Assembly: GCA_040217695.1 (NCBI GenBank)
Contig: JBEHWO010000223.1
Location: 1 to 11,110 of the forward strand
Direction of reading: 5' to 3'
Length of the DNA stretch: 11,110 bases
From: CALARM01 sp040217695
Lineage (GTDB): Bacteria > Vulcanimicrobiota > SpSt-956 > JAKJGF01
Shown: positions 1 through 4,438 of the stretch, in pieces
How the letters are laid out: each line of letters begins with the position of its first letter
How positions within the stretch are numbered: the first letter of the stretch is position 1
Notes under the pieces: model-generated
Told to the model about the DNA's origin: nothing
What the model saw: the letters and a program-made list of their open reading frames with translations, nothing else
Database searches by the model: none
Position numbers and translations under genes: made by a program

Positions 1-17
1 ATCTAAATAATTTATCC

Positions 18-46
18 TTGCTTTAATTATATGACTATGGTAATAT
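18..46 (+). promoter_or_regulatory. Sigma70-type promoter of the phd-vapC operon
   Basis: A -35 element TTGCTT (18-23) and a -10 element TAATAT (41-46) are separated by exactly 17 bp, placing the transcription start near 52-54 and leaving a leader of about 28 nt before the antitoxin start. The -10 box lies between the two arms of the palindrome at 29-60, so a bound repressor would block polymerase. The elements are seen; promoter activity is inferred. Confidence 0.6.
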
Positions 47-60
47 TATTATAGTCATAT
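29..60. promoter_or_regulatory. 10-bp perfect inverted repeat, probable autoregulatory operator
   Basis: The arms ATATGACTAT (29-38) and ATAGTCATAT (51-60) are perfect reverse complements with a 12-bp AT-rich spacer that contains the -10 box. Phd/YefM and VapB antitoxins commonly repress their own operon by binding palindromes over the promoter, so this is the likely binding site of the antitoxin or the TA complex. Binding itself is inferred. Confidence 0.6.
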
Positions 61-80
61 TTTATGTGGAGATGATATTT

Positions 81-308
81 ATGTACATATCAGCAGGAGA
101 ATTTAAAGCAAAATGTTTGAGTCTTATGGATAAAGTTAAAGAAAGTCATGAAGAAATAATAATAACAAAATACAGTAAACCTGTAGCAAGGTTATTACCT
201 GTTGAGGGAGAACCGGAAAAACCTCTTTTCGGATATTTAAAAGGTTCTGTGGTTATAGAGGGCGATATAATCAGTTCTTTAGAGGAGGAATGGGATGCAG
301 AAAAATAA
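81..308 (+). CDS. Phd/YefM-family antitoxin
   Basis: This 75-aa protein is the antitoxin of a type II TA pair. The N-terminal half (residues 2-40, beginning ISAGEFKAKCLSLMDKV and continuing to ITKYSKPVARLLP) is the typical Phd/YefM DNA-binding and dimerisation fold. The acidic C-terminus, ending GDIISSLEEEWDAEK, is the usual toxin-wrapping tail in VapC-partnered members. An in-frame GTG at 66 and an ATG at 72 exist, but the GGAG at 68-71 sits 9 nt before the ATG at 81, which makes 81 the best start. The gene overlaps vapC by 14 bp, so the two are probably translationally coupled. It probably represses its own promoter through the palindrome at 29-60. Family call is firm; DNA binding is inferred. 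Confidence 0.9.
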   Translation: MYISAGEFKAKCLSLMDKVKESHEEIIITKYSKPVARLLPVEGEPEKPLFGYLKGSVVIEGDIISSLEEEWDAEK

Positions 309-732
309 AATTTATGAAAAATTAATTTTACTGGACACTCATGTGTGGATATGGCTGTTGAACGGTGATAATCAGTTGAAAGATAGAGATGCTCTTTTTT
401 ATATAAATCAGGCTTCGAAAGAAGCCCGGCTTAGAGTATCTGCTATTTCTGTATGGGAGATTGGTATGCTTGAAGTTAAAGGCAGGGTGAGATTTTCAGT
501 AGACTGTCTTGACTGGGTAAATCAGGCTCTTTCTGCTCCGGGAATTTTACTTGTTCCTCTTACTCCTGAAATAGCAATAGCAAGCACGAGGCTTCCCGGT
601 TCATTTCATGGCGACCCTGCTGACAGAATAATTGTTGCTACGGCCAGGAACCTTTCTGCCTGTCTTGTTACAAAAGATTCTAAAATACTGGAATATGGCA
701 GAAAAAAATATCTTGATGTGCTGGGAATTTAA
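295..732 (+). CDS. vapC: VapC-type PIN-domain RNase toxin
   Basis: A 145-aa PIN-domain protein, expected to be a Mg-dependent endoribonuclease that cuts tRNA or other structured RNA and is blocked by the upstream antitoxin. The acidic active-site set is intact: D14 in LLDTHVWIW, E55 in SVWEIGML, D107/D110 in HGDPADRIIVATA and D128 in LVTKDSKI. Length is usual for this PIN subgroup (about 120-150 aa). A strong GAGGAGG (282-288) lies 6 nt before the start, inside the antitoxin gene, which favours translational coupling. Nothing suggests inactivation. Activity and target are inferred from the family. Confidence 0.92.
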   Translation: MQKNKIYEKLILLDTHVWIWLLNGDNQLKDRDALFYINQASKEARLRVSAISVWEIGMLEVKGRVRFSVDCLDWVNQALSAPGILLVPLTPEIAIASTRLPGSFHGDPADRIIVATARNLSACLVTKDSKILEYGRKKYLDVLGI

Positions 733-784
733 AGAGTATAGGAATTTTCATTTTTAAGTCTTATCTGACGGCAGTTTTATTTCC

Positions 785-802
785 CCGGCATGCCAGGTTT
801 TT
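785..802 (+). terminator. Weak intrinsic terminator candidate after vapC
   Basis: A short GC stem (CCGG, loop CATG, CCaGG with one bulged A; 785-797) is followed by five T residues (798-802) about 50 nt after the vapC stop. The stem has only four pairs, so this is a weak candidate. Confidence 0.3.
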
Positions 803-805
803 CTA

Positions 806-834
806 TTTTCAGAATTAAAAACTTCTGTTATAAT
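806..834 (+). promoter_or_regulatory. Extended -10 promoter of the disrupted antitoxin gene
   Basis: A perfect TATAAT (829-834) is preceded by TG at 826-827 (extended -10), with TTTTCA (806-811; 4 of 6 consensus bases) 17 bp upstream. Transcription would start near 841, just ahead of the broken antitoxin reading frame, and would run into the insertion element. Confidence 0.55.
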
Positions 835-850
835 ATAGTCAGGATTTCAA

Positions 851-995
851 ATTAAGGCGCGTGATAAAATATATTCTACATACAGATTAAATGCCAATGA
901 ATTGAATAATAATTTTCTTGATGGCTTAAAAGAGATGTTCAAGGATAAGAATATTGAAATAACTGTTACAGAATACGATGAAACAGAGTATTTAC
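851..995 (+). pseudogene. 5' part of a small antitoxin-type gene split by an insertion
   Basis: An open frame reads ..KIYSTYRLNANELN, then a stretch ending DETEYL, and breaks at TTA-C (992-995), where the insertion element begins. The missing C-terminus resumes in frame at 2414. From recall, the pattern (RLNANELN..FL..LK..F....IEI.V.E.DETEYLL) resembles short antitoxins that often precede RelE/YoeB-type toxins; I could not check this. No in-frame ATG exists. The only candidates are ATT at 851 (AGGA 6 nt upstream) or an ATA at 869 that may be a decayed ATG, so the start may also be lost. No toxin of that class is adjacent: the next gene downstream of the element is DUF4160. Confidence 0.7.
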
Positions 996-1005
996 GATTC
1001 CTGGG

Positions 1006-1029
1006 AAAGCCCACTGCTTTAGCTGTGGG
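1006..1029 (+). other. Left-end hairpin and guide of the IS element
   Basis: AAAG (1006-1009) is followed by the stem CCCAC (1010-1014) / GTGGG (1025-1029), a T-T mismatch, a GC/GC inner stem and the loop TTTA (1018-1021). In IS608 the tetranucleotide at the hairpin foot recognises the TTAC cleavage site, and the same pair is present here. Folding is evident from complementarity; the role is from the known IS608 mechanism. Confidence 0.75.
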
Positions 1030-1123
1030 ATAGTGTGCGGGGCAGGTGAAAGTAAAGTTATTTGAAAAATGAATTTATAAAATCGTAAAACCATGTTATA
1101 CTCAGGTAGGAGATGACATTTAT

Positions 1124-2404
1124 ATGAAAAGCTGTTCTGAAGAGAAGAAAAATAAAATTAAACAGACAATGGCAGAGACCAGGGAAAAACGTAAAAGTCA
1201 GGTATGTAAAGTATTTCCCCTGAAGGTAGTTACTTCTCATTTAAATAAATCAGAACAGGAAATTCTAAAGATGTTCTTTGTAGAAGCGAAATGGCTCTAC
1301 AATCATATCCTGTCAACGGGAAAACCCTTTGAATATGATTATAAGAATAAAAAAGTTATAGTGCTGAACAAAGATAGAGAGGAAGAAGAGAGAACGCTGA
1401 AATATCTTCCGGCTAAAAATCGTCAGGATGTATTAAAAACGCTTCAGTGTAATATAAGAGGTTTATCGGCAAGAAAAAAGAATGGTGGCCATGTCGGGAA
1501 ATTAAGATATAAAAGTGAATATAATTCGATCGAGCTATCTCAATATGGAGTAACCCATAAAATAGCCGGTAGAAATCGTATAAAGATAAACGGCCTCAAA
1601 AAACCTCTTATAGTAAGGGGATTGGACCAGATAAAACCCTGTTATGAGATAGGCGATGCAAAATTAATAAAGAAACCGTCAGGTTATTATATACATTTAA
1701 CATGTTATAAGTCTGTATCCTGTTCTACAGCTATAAAGAAAAAGAATGAAGCAACGGGATTGGATTTCGGAATAAAGACGACAATAACCACATCTGAAGG
1801 TGAGAAATATAATATATCTATTGGAGAAAGTAAACGCCTTAAGACTCTGCAGAAGAAATTACATCGCAGGGTAAAGGGTTCAGAGAATAGATATAAGATA
1901 CGCCTTGCCATAAGAAGGGAATATGAACATATAGCGAATCAGAGGAGAGATAAAGCAAATAAGATAGTATCTGACCTGTTAAGAAAGAATAAAGTAATCT
2001 ATATGCAGGATGAGAATATAAAGGGGTGGCATAAAGGGTTATTCGGCAAAGCGGTTCAAAATTCAGCACTTGGAACGATAAAGAGTAAATTAGAGCAATC
2101 GGGACAGGTGATAATGCTGGACAGGAGTTTGCCGACAACGAAATGGTGTCATAAGTGCGGTAATATTGTAGAAATCTCTCTTTCAGACAGGATATTCACC
2201 TGTAATATATGTGGTTATAGTGAAGACAGAGATATTAAATCAGCCAATACAGTAAAATATATAGGGAAATTAGATTTAAATAAGAAATCAGTACCTGTGG
2301 AATACAGGGAATTAACGCCTGTGGAGATTGTGCCTCTACCTGAAGGTTTTCAGCCGAAGGCAAGCACGGTCAGAGAAGCAGGAACCCTGCGAATTTATTC
2401 GTAG
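1124..2404 (+). CDS. tnpB: TnpB RNA-guided nuclease of an IS605-type element
   Basis: A 426-aa TnpB, the compact ancestor-type relative of Cas12, which uses an RNA made from the element's right end to cut DNA next to a short TAM and so retains the transposon at its donor site. A basic leader (residues 1-35) precedes the wedge/REC region. The RuvC residues are intact: D214 in GLDFGIKT, E297 in MQDENIKG and D370 in EDRDIKSA. The zinc ribbon is C342-x2-C345 / C360-x2-C363. The C-terminus (ASTVREAG..) is typical. AGGAG (1108-1112) lies 11 nt before the start. The stop codon (2402-2404) is inside the right-end hairpin, so the coding end and the guide-RNA region overlap. No frameshift is seen, so it is probably active. 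Nuclease function is inferred from the family. Confidence 0.93.
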   Translation: MKSCSEEKKNKIKQTMAETREKRKSQVCKVFPLKVVTSHLNKSEQEILKMFFVEAKWLYNHILSTGKPFEYDYKNKKVIVLNKDREEEERTLKYLPAKNRQDVLKTLQCNIRGLSARKKNGGHVGKLRYKSEYNSIELSQYGVTHKIAGRNRIKINGLKKPLIVRGLDQIKPCYEIGDAKLIKKPSGYYIHLTCYKSVSCSTAIKKKNEATGLDFGIKTTITTSEGEKYNISIGESKRLKTLQKKLHRRVKGSENRYKIRLAIRREYEHIANQRRDKANKIVSDLLRKNKVIYMQDENIKGWHKGLFGKAVQNSALGTIKSKLEQSGQVIMLDRSLPTTKWCHKCGNIVEISLSDRIFTCNICGYSEDRDIKSANTVKYIGKLDLNKKSVPVEYRELTPVEIVPLPEGFQPKASTVREAGTLRIYS

Positions 2405-2433
2405 GTAATTCAGTCGGCAATGATGCAAATAAA
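2280..2433 (+). ncRNA. Predicted omega-RNA (reRNA) of TnpB with guide
   Basis: In this family the guide RNA comes from the 3' end of tnpB plus the right end, and the roughly 16-20 nt after the element act as the guide. The scaffold would end at 2413 and the guide would begin TCGGCAATGATGCAAA (2414 onward), which is host antitoxin sequence. Preceded by the TAM-like TTTAC (991-995), this guide matches the empty donor site. The 5' boundary is approximate. Existence is inferred from the intact TnpB and right end. Confidence 0.6.
2382..2413 (+). other. Right-end hairpin, guide and cleavage site of the IS element
   Basis: GAAC (2382-2385) abuts an 8-bp stem CCTGCGAA (2386-2393) / TTCGTAGG (2398-2405) with loop TTTA and one G-T pair, and the element ends TCAG (2410-2413). 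IS608 uses GAAT with TCAA. Here both the last base of the guide and the last base of the cleavage site differ, in a complementary way (T-A becomes C-G), which supports this exact end. Confidence 0.75.
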
Positions 2434-2511
2434 AAGAGACTTCTCGAAGCTATAGATAATGTTAAGAGTGGAAAAAATCTTATAGAAGCGGACAGTAAGA
2501 TATCTCAATAA
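2414..2511 (+). pseudogene. 3' part of the split antitoxin-type gene
   Basis: In frame with the upstream fragment after removal of the element, this encodes L-GNDANKKRLLEAIDNVKSGKNLIEAD and a short tail, ending at TAA (2509-2511). Charged residues and the LLEAIDNVKSGKNL helix fit the toxin-binding tail of a small antitoxin. The healed product would be about 70-80 aa depending on the start. The first bases also serve as the predicted TnpB guide. The stop lies between the arms of the inverted repeat at 2498-2534. Confidence 0.68.
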
Positions 2512-2534
2512 AAAGAGTTGTTTTTGAGATATCT
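2498..2534. repeat. 11-bp perfect inverted repeat before the DUF4160 operon
   Basis: AGATATCTCAA (2498-2508) and TTGAGATATCT (2524-2534) are perfect reverse complements 15 bp apart. Each contains AGATATCT, which is itself a palindrome, so the site offers two identical 8-bp operator-like boxes 29 bp centre to centre, 21 bp upstream of the DUF4160 start. No U-run follows, so it does not look like a terminator. A repressor site or an mRNA hairpin is inferred. Confidence 0.55.
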
Positions 2535-2554
2535 ACGAAAGGTTTACGGGGTAG

Positions 2555-2791
2555 ATGCCGACAGTTTTAAAAATTAATGGACACAGATTTTTCTTTTTTA
2601 GCAATGAAGGTAATGAGCCTGCTCATATTCATATAGAGAGTGGAAGTAAATATGCCAAATTCTGGCTTAATCCTGTAAGACTTGATGTTTCTCTTGGATA
2701 TAATTCAAAAGAACTTACTCAATTACGTAAACTTGTGGAAGAAAATCGCAATTTTTTGGAGGATAAATGGAATGAATACTTCAGCAGTTAA
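2555..2791 (+). CDS. DUF4160 domain protein, predicted TA component
   Basis: A 78-aa protein spanning a whole DUF4160 domain: MPTVLKINGHRFFFFSNEGNEPAHIHI (note EPAHIHI at 21-27), then KFWLNPVRL, and a helical C-terminus ending EDKWNEYF. Such proteins are regularly encoded next to DUF2442 proteins, as here, and the pair is often treated as a putative toxin-antitoxin module; biochemical function is not established as far as I know. The start has GGGG (2548-2551) close upstream and GAAAGG (2537-2542) further off, so the ribosome site is not ideal. Its 3' end overlaps the DUF2442 gene by 20 bp. The inverted repeat at 2498-2534 may control it. Confidence 0.85.
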   Translation: MPTVLKINGHRFFFFSNEGNEPAHIHIESGSKYAKFWLNPVRLDVSLGYNSKELTQLRKLVEENRNFLEDKWNEYFSS

Positions 2792-3014
2792 ACCCGGAAT
2801 GAGCTTTATTAATGAAGTATGGTTCAGCGAGGACATGTTGCACGTGAGACTTTTAGACGGGAGAGAAGTCAGTGCTCCTATTGAATGGTTCCCGTTATTG
2901 AGTAAAGCGACAGATAAAGAAAGAAATAACTGGAGATTGATAGGTAACGGGATAGGCATACACTGGGAAGATCTTGACGAAGATATTTCCCTTGCCGGAT
3001 TATTGATTATATGA
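2772..3014 (+). CDS. DUF2442 domain protein, predicted partner of DUF4160
   Basis: An 80-aa protein with a complete DUF2442-type domain: VWFSEDMLHVRLLDGREVSAPIEWFPLL, then WRLIGNGIGIHWEDLDEDISLAGLL. The frame is open further upstream, but the ATG at 2772 has GGAGG (2758-2762) 9 nt before it and begins the conserved region, so the longer versions are rejected. The start lies inside the DUF4160 gene (20-bp overlap) and the stop overlaps the next ATG (ATGA, 3011-3014), giving a compact translationally coupled operon. The partner role is inferred from the pairing; no catalytic residues are evident. Confidence 0.88.
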   Translation: MNTSAVKPGMSFINEVWFSEDMLHVRLLDGREVSAPIEWFPLLSKATDKERNNWRLIGNGIGIHWEDLDEDISLAGLLII

Positions 3015-3232
3015 AGTCAGCGGACATTAAGAAATTATACGGAATTTGTGCCGGTTTGCCCGGAGGCAGTGAGGGGTTTATGAGAGAAAAACATAAAGAG
3101 ATTGAATTGGAAGAAAAAAGATTTAATAATGAAGATAAAGCAGAACATAATAATATATCTGCTAAATTTAATGCAGTAAAGATAAAAACAAAAGGATTTA
3201 AATTTAATAGGGAAGAAGCAAATGAAAGATAG
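3011..3232 (+). CDS. Small charged hypothetical protein, third gene of the DUF4160/DUF2442 operon
   Basis: This 73-aa product is not recognised. It starts MKSADIKKLYGICAGLPGGSEGFMREK, then becomes very rich in Glu, Lys and Asn (EIELEEKRFNNEDKAEHNN) and ends KFNREEANER, probably largely helical or disordered. The only support for a gene is position: its ATG overlaps the DUF2442 stop as ATGA, typical of coupled translation. A third TA component or a decayed coding end is equally possible. An ATG at 3222 overlaps its 3' end and encodes only nine residues (MKDRVFFEL) before a stop, suggesting a further truncated gene. Confidence 0.5.
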   Translation: MKSADIKKLYGICAGLPGGSEGFMREKHKEIELEEKRFNNEDKAEHNNISAKFNAVKIKTKGFKFNREEANER

Positions 3233-3310
3233 AGTTTTCTTTGAACTTTAAGCCAGTGAAACGGGCTTCCGGTGACTCCGGGCTTTCCACTGATCGTAAA
3301 AAAATATAAA

Positions 3311-3352
3311 AATCCTGTTAATCCTTAAATCCTGCAAATCCCGGTTCAGACA
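3311..3352 (+). repeat. 42-bp dispersed repeat, copy A
   Basis: This copy begins AATCCTGTTAATCC and ends CCCGGTTCAGACA. It differs from copy B (4164-4205) at 3 of 42 positions and from copy C (8227-8268, opposite strand) at 4. The first 36 bp are built from about four units of 8-9 bp beginning ATCC. It lies between convergent genes. The rest of this short spacer (3233-3376) holds only an imperfect hairpin (CAGTG 3254-3258 / CACTG 3288-3292 enclosing CCGG-TGACT-CCGG). Confidence 0.85.
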
Positions 3353-3376
3353 AAAAACATGAAAGATTATCTTGTT

Positions 3377-3559
3377 TTACACTTTGACAGGAAGGTAAGA
3401 ATTATAAAATTTTATACGGTCTTCAGTGGATAGATCCTTCGTCAAAAGATAATGAACCGTACGTATATAATGAATTTCCTGCATCATTTCATCTTCCGGA
3501 AATTCCTCTTTAACTTCCTTCCAGATTTGCTCTTTCTCGGCTTCTGTTATTTCTCTCAT
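3377..3559 (-). CDS. Small acidic protein downstream of a PIN toxin, candidate antitoxin
   Basis: A 60-aa protein I do not assign to a named family. It starts MREITEAEKEQIWKEVKEEFPEDEMMQEIHYIRTVHYLLTKDLSTED and ends FYNSYLPVKV; it is mostly helical and strongly acidic in its first half. No obvious DNA-binding motif is seen. A very strong ribosome site, AGGGGGTGA (3567-3575, minus strand), lies 7 nt before the ATG, so it is surely translated. It follows the PIN toxin after a 29-bp gap in the same direction, which is the basis for proposing it as the cognate antitoxin. The toxin-first order is the reverse of most VapBC pairs. Confidence 0.75.
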   Translation of the reverse strand: MREITEAEKEQIWKEVKEEFPEDEMMQEIHYIRTVHYLLTKDLSTEDRIKFYNSYLPVKV

Positions 3560-3588
3560 GGTCGGGTCACCCCCTGCAGTTCAAAATT

Positions 3589-4044
3589 CTACAACTCCGG
3601 AGGAGTTACAATCTCAATAAAATTATATCCCTTTAATATATTAATTAAGTTTATGCCCCTTTTGGTCTTTACTTTAACCAGATGTTTAAAATTCCAACTG
3701 GCCAGATAATCAATACCATTTACAACTGCTATGGCAACATGGGTTGCATCATCTATGCTTTTTTCCGGGAATAAACCATGTTTAATATATTCATCAGCCA
3801 GTTTACTTGCTTCTTCATTAAAAATCAATATTTGAAAATTTTTGACCAGACTTTCTATTTCTGTACGTCGCTGAATATCAGATGTATTAGTGATTTCTGC
3901 CAGAACAATGTCAGAAATAAATATTTCCAGTTCCGGTAAGCATTCATCCCAGAACTCTCTGGTAAGTCGCTGCCGATCAGTAGTTCTATTGTCAAAATAT
4001 GCACTTGGTACTGTTGTATCCAAATAGACTTTCGATTTTATCAT
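3589..4044 (-). CDS. PIN-domain toxin (VapC-like RNase)
   Basis: A 151-aa PIN-domain protein, predicted Mg-dependent RNase. Visible motifs are D9 in VYLDTTVPSAYFD, E50 in SDIVLAEI, D98/D99 in SIDDATHVAIAVVNGIDYLASWNFKHL, and the C-terminal strand NFIEIVTPPEL. The fourth acidic position is replaced by SWNFKHL (N118), which I recall as usual in this subgroup. It belongs to a different branch from the PIN toxin at 295-732. The ATG at 4044 is preceded by a TTGAAA-17-TATAAT promoter whose -10 ends only 6 nt from the start codon, so the mRNA may be leaderless. A GAGG at 4058-4061 would serve as a distant ribosome site if transcription starts further upstream. The gene and its partner lie between repeat copies A and B. 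Confidence 0.88.
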   Translation of the reverse strand: MIKSKVYLDTTVPSAYFDNRTTDRQRLTREFWDECLPELEIFISDIVLAEITNTSDIQRRTEIESLVKNFQILIFNEEASKLADEYIKHGLFPEKSIDDATHVAIAVVNGIDYLASWNFKHLVKVKTKRGINLINILKGYNFIEIVTPPEL

Positions 4045-4050
4045 ATTTTT

Positions 4051-4079
4051 ATTATACCTCGTCCATTATATAATTTCAA
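4051..4079 (-). promoter_or_regulatory. Promoter of the PIN toxin gene, predicting a leaderless mRNA
   Basis: On the minus strand TTGAAA (4079-4074), a 17-bp spacer and a perfect TATAAT (4056-4051) precede the ATG by 6 nt, so initiation would fall at or near the start codon. A second TATAAT at 4070-4065 could give a 5' leader of about 14 nt containing GAGG, but its -35 region is poor. Which is used is not decidable from sequence. Confidence 0.55.
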
Positions 4080-4163
4080 TGAGATGTGTCTGAATCATTA
4101 TTATTTCCTGTAAATATCATTATAAATAAAACTACAGGATAAACATGCAGTAACAATTATAAA

Positions 4164-4205
4164 AATCCTGTTCATCCATTAATCCTGCAAATCCCGGTTC
4201 AGACA
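4164..4205 (+). repeat. 42-bp dispersed repeat, copy B
   Basis: Same orientation as copy A, with 39 of 42 bases identical. Its 3' end is partly duplicated directly downstream: CCCCGGCTCAGACAAAAAAA at 4208-4227 echoes the CCCGGTTCAGACA end. With copy A it flanks the PIN toxin pair as direct repeats about 850 bp apart. Apart from the PIN promoter, this repeat and a weak promoter at 4321, I see nothing else in the divergent spacer 4045-4438. Confidence 0.85.
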
Positions 4206-4320
4206 TTCCCCGGCTCAGACAAAAAAAGAAGAAGGATTTTCTTTTCCCCGTGACGAATATACCATCACACCCTCATAATATAAAACATTCAGATGCTCTT
4301 GCAGAAAATGAAAATTTTTT

Positions 4321-4350
4321 TTGGGAGAGTGTTTGACGATGAAATATAAT
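4321..4350 (+). promoter_or_regulatory. Candidate promoter of the lipoprotein gene
   Basis: TTGGGA (4321-4326; 4 of 6 consensus bases) and a perfect TATAAT (4345-4350) are separated by 18 bp, giving a leader of about 80 nt before the start at 4439. Other AT-rich -10-like strings occur nearby (for example around 4278-4288), so this is only the best of several. Confidence 0.35.
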
Positions 4351-4438
4351 TTTTTCAGATTACTCAAAGTCCGCCGCCATGATTTTTTCACGTCTCACCA
4401 CCCTTACATCACTATTTTAAAAGAAAGGAATGATCATT

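Larger units (their letters stand above)
996..2413 (+). mobile_element. IS200/IS605-family element (IS608-like ends, tnpB only)
   Basis: A 1418-bp element carrying tnpB but no Y1 transposase tnpA (IS1341-like organisation). The left flank ends in TTAC (992-995), the target used by IS608. The left end has the guide AAAG (1006-1009) directly 5' of a hairpin, as in IS608. The right end has GAAC (2382-2385) 5' of a hairpin and terminates in TCAG (2410-2413). No target-site duplication is seen, as expected for single-strand peel-and-paste transposition. Joining 995 to 2414 restores a continuous antitoxin frame (..DETEYL-L-GNDANKKRLLEAI..), which fixes both boundaries. Movement would need a TnpA supplied in trans. 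Confidence 0.88.

Noticed and set aside
1705..2138. Minus-strand frames within tnpB
   Set aside because: They lie wholly opposite an intact tnpB with complete catalytic motifs and show no recognisable protein features.
3222..3251. Frame MKDRVFFEL overlapping the end of the 73-aa gene
   Set aside because: Only nine residues before a stop. It may be the stump of a lost gene, but nothing recognisable follows, so it is not listed as a gene.
3254..3292. Hairpin between convergent genes as a terminator
   Set aside because: The stem is interrupted and is not followed by a T-run on either strand.
4351..4438. Possible riboswitch in the lipoprotein leader (string CTCAAAGTCCGCCGCC)
   Set aside because: It faintly recalls cyclic-di-GMP riboswitch segments, but the required paired elements and GNRA-type loops are missing.
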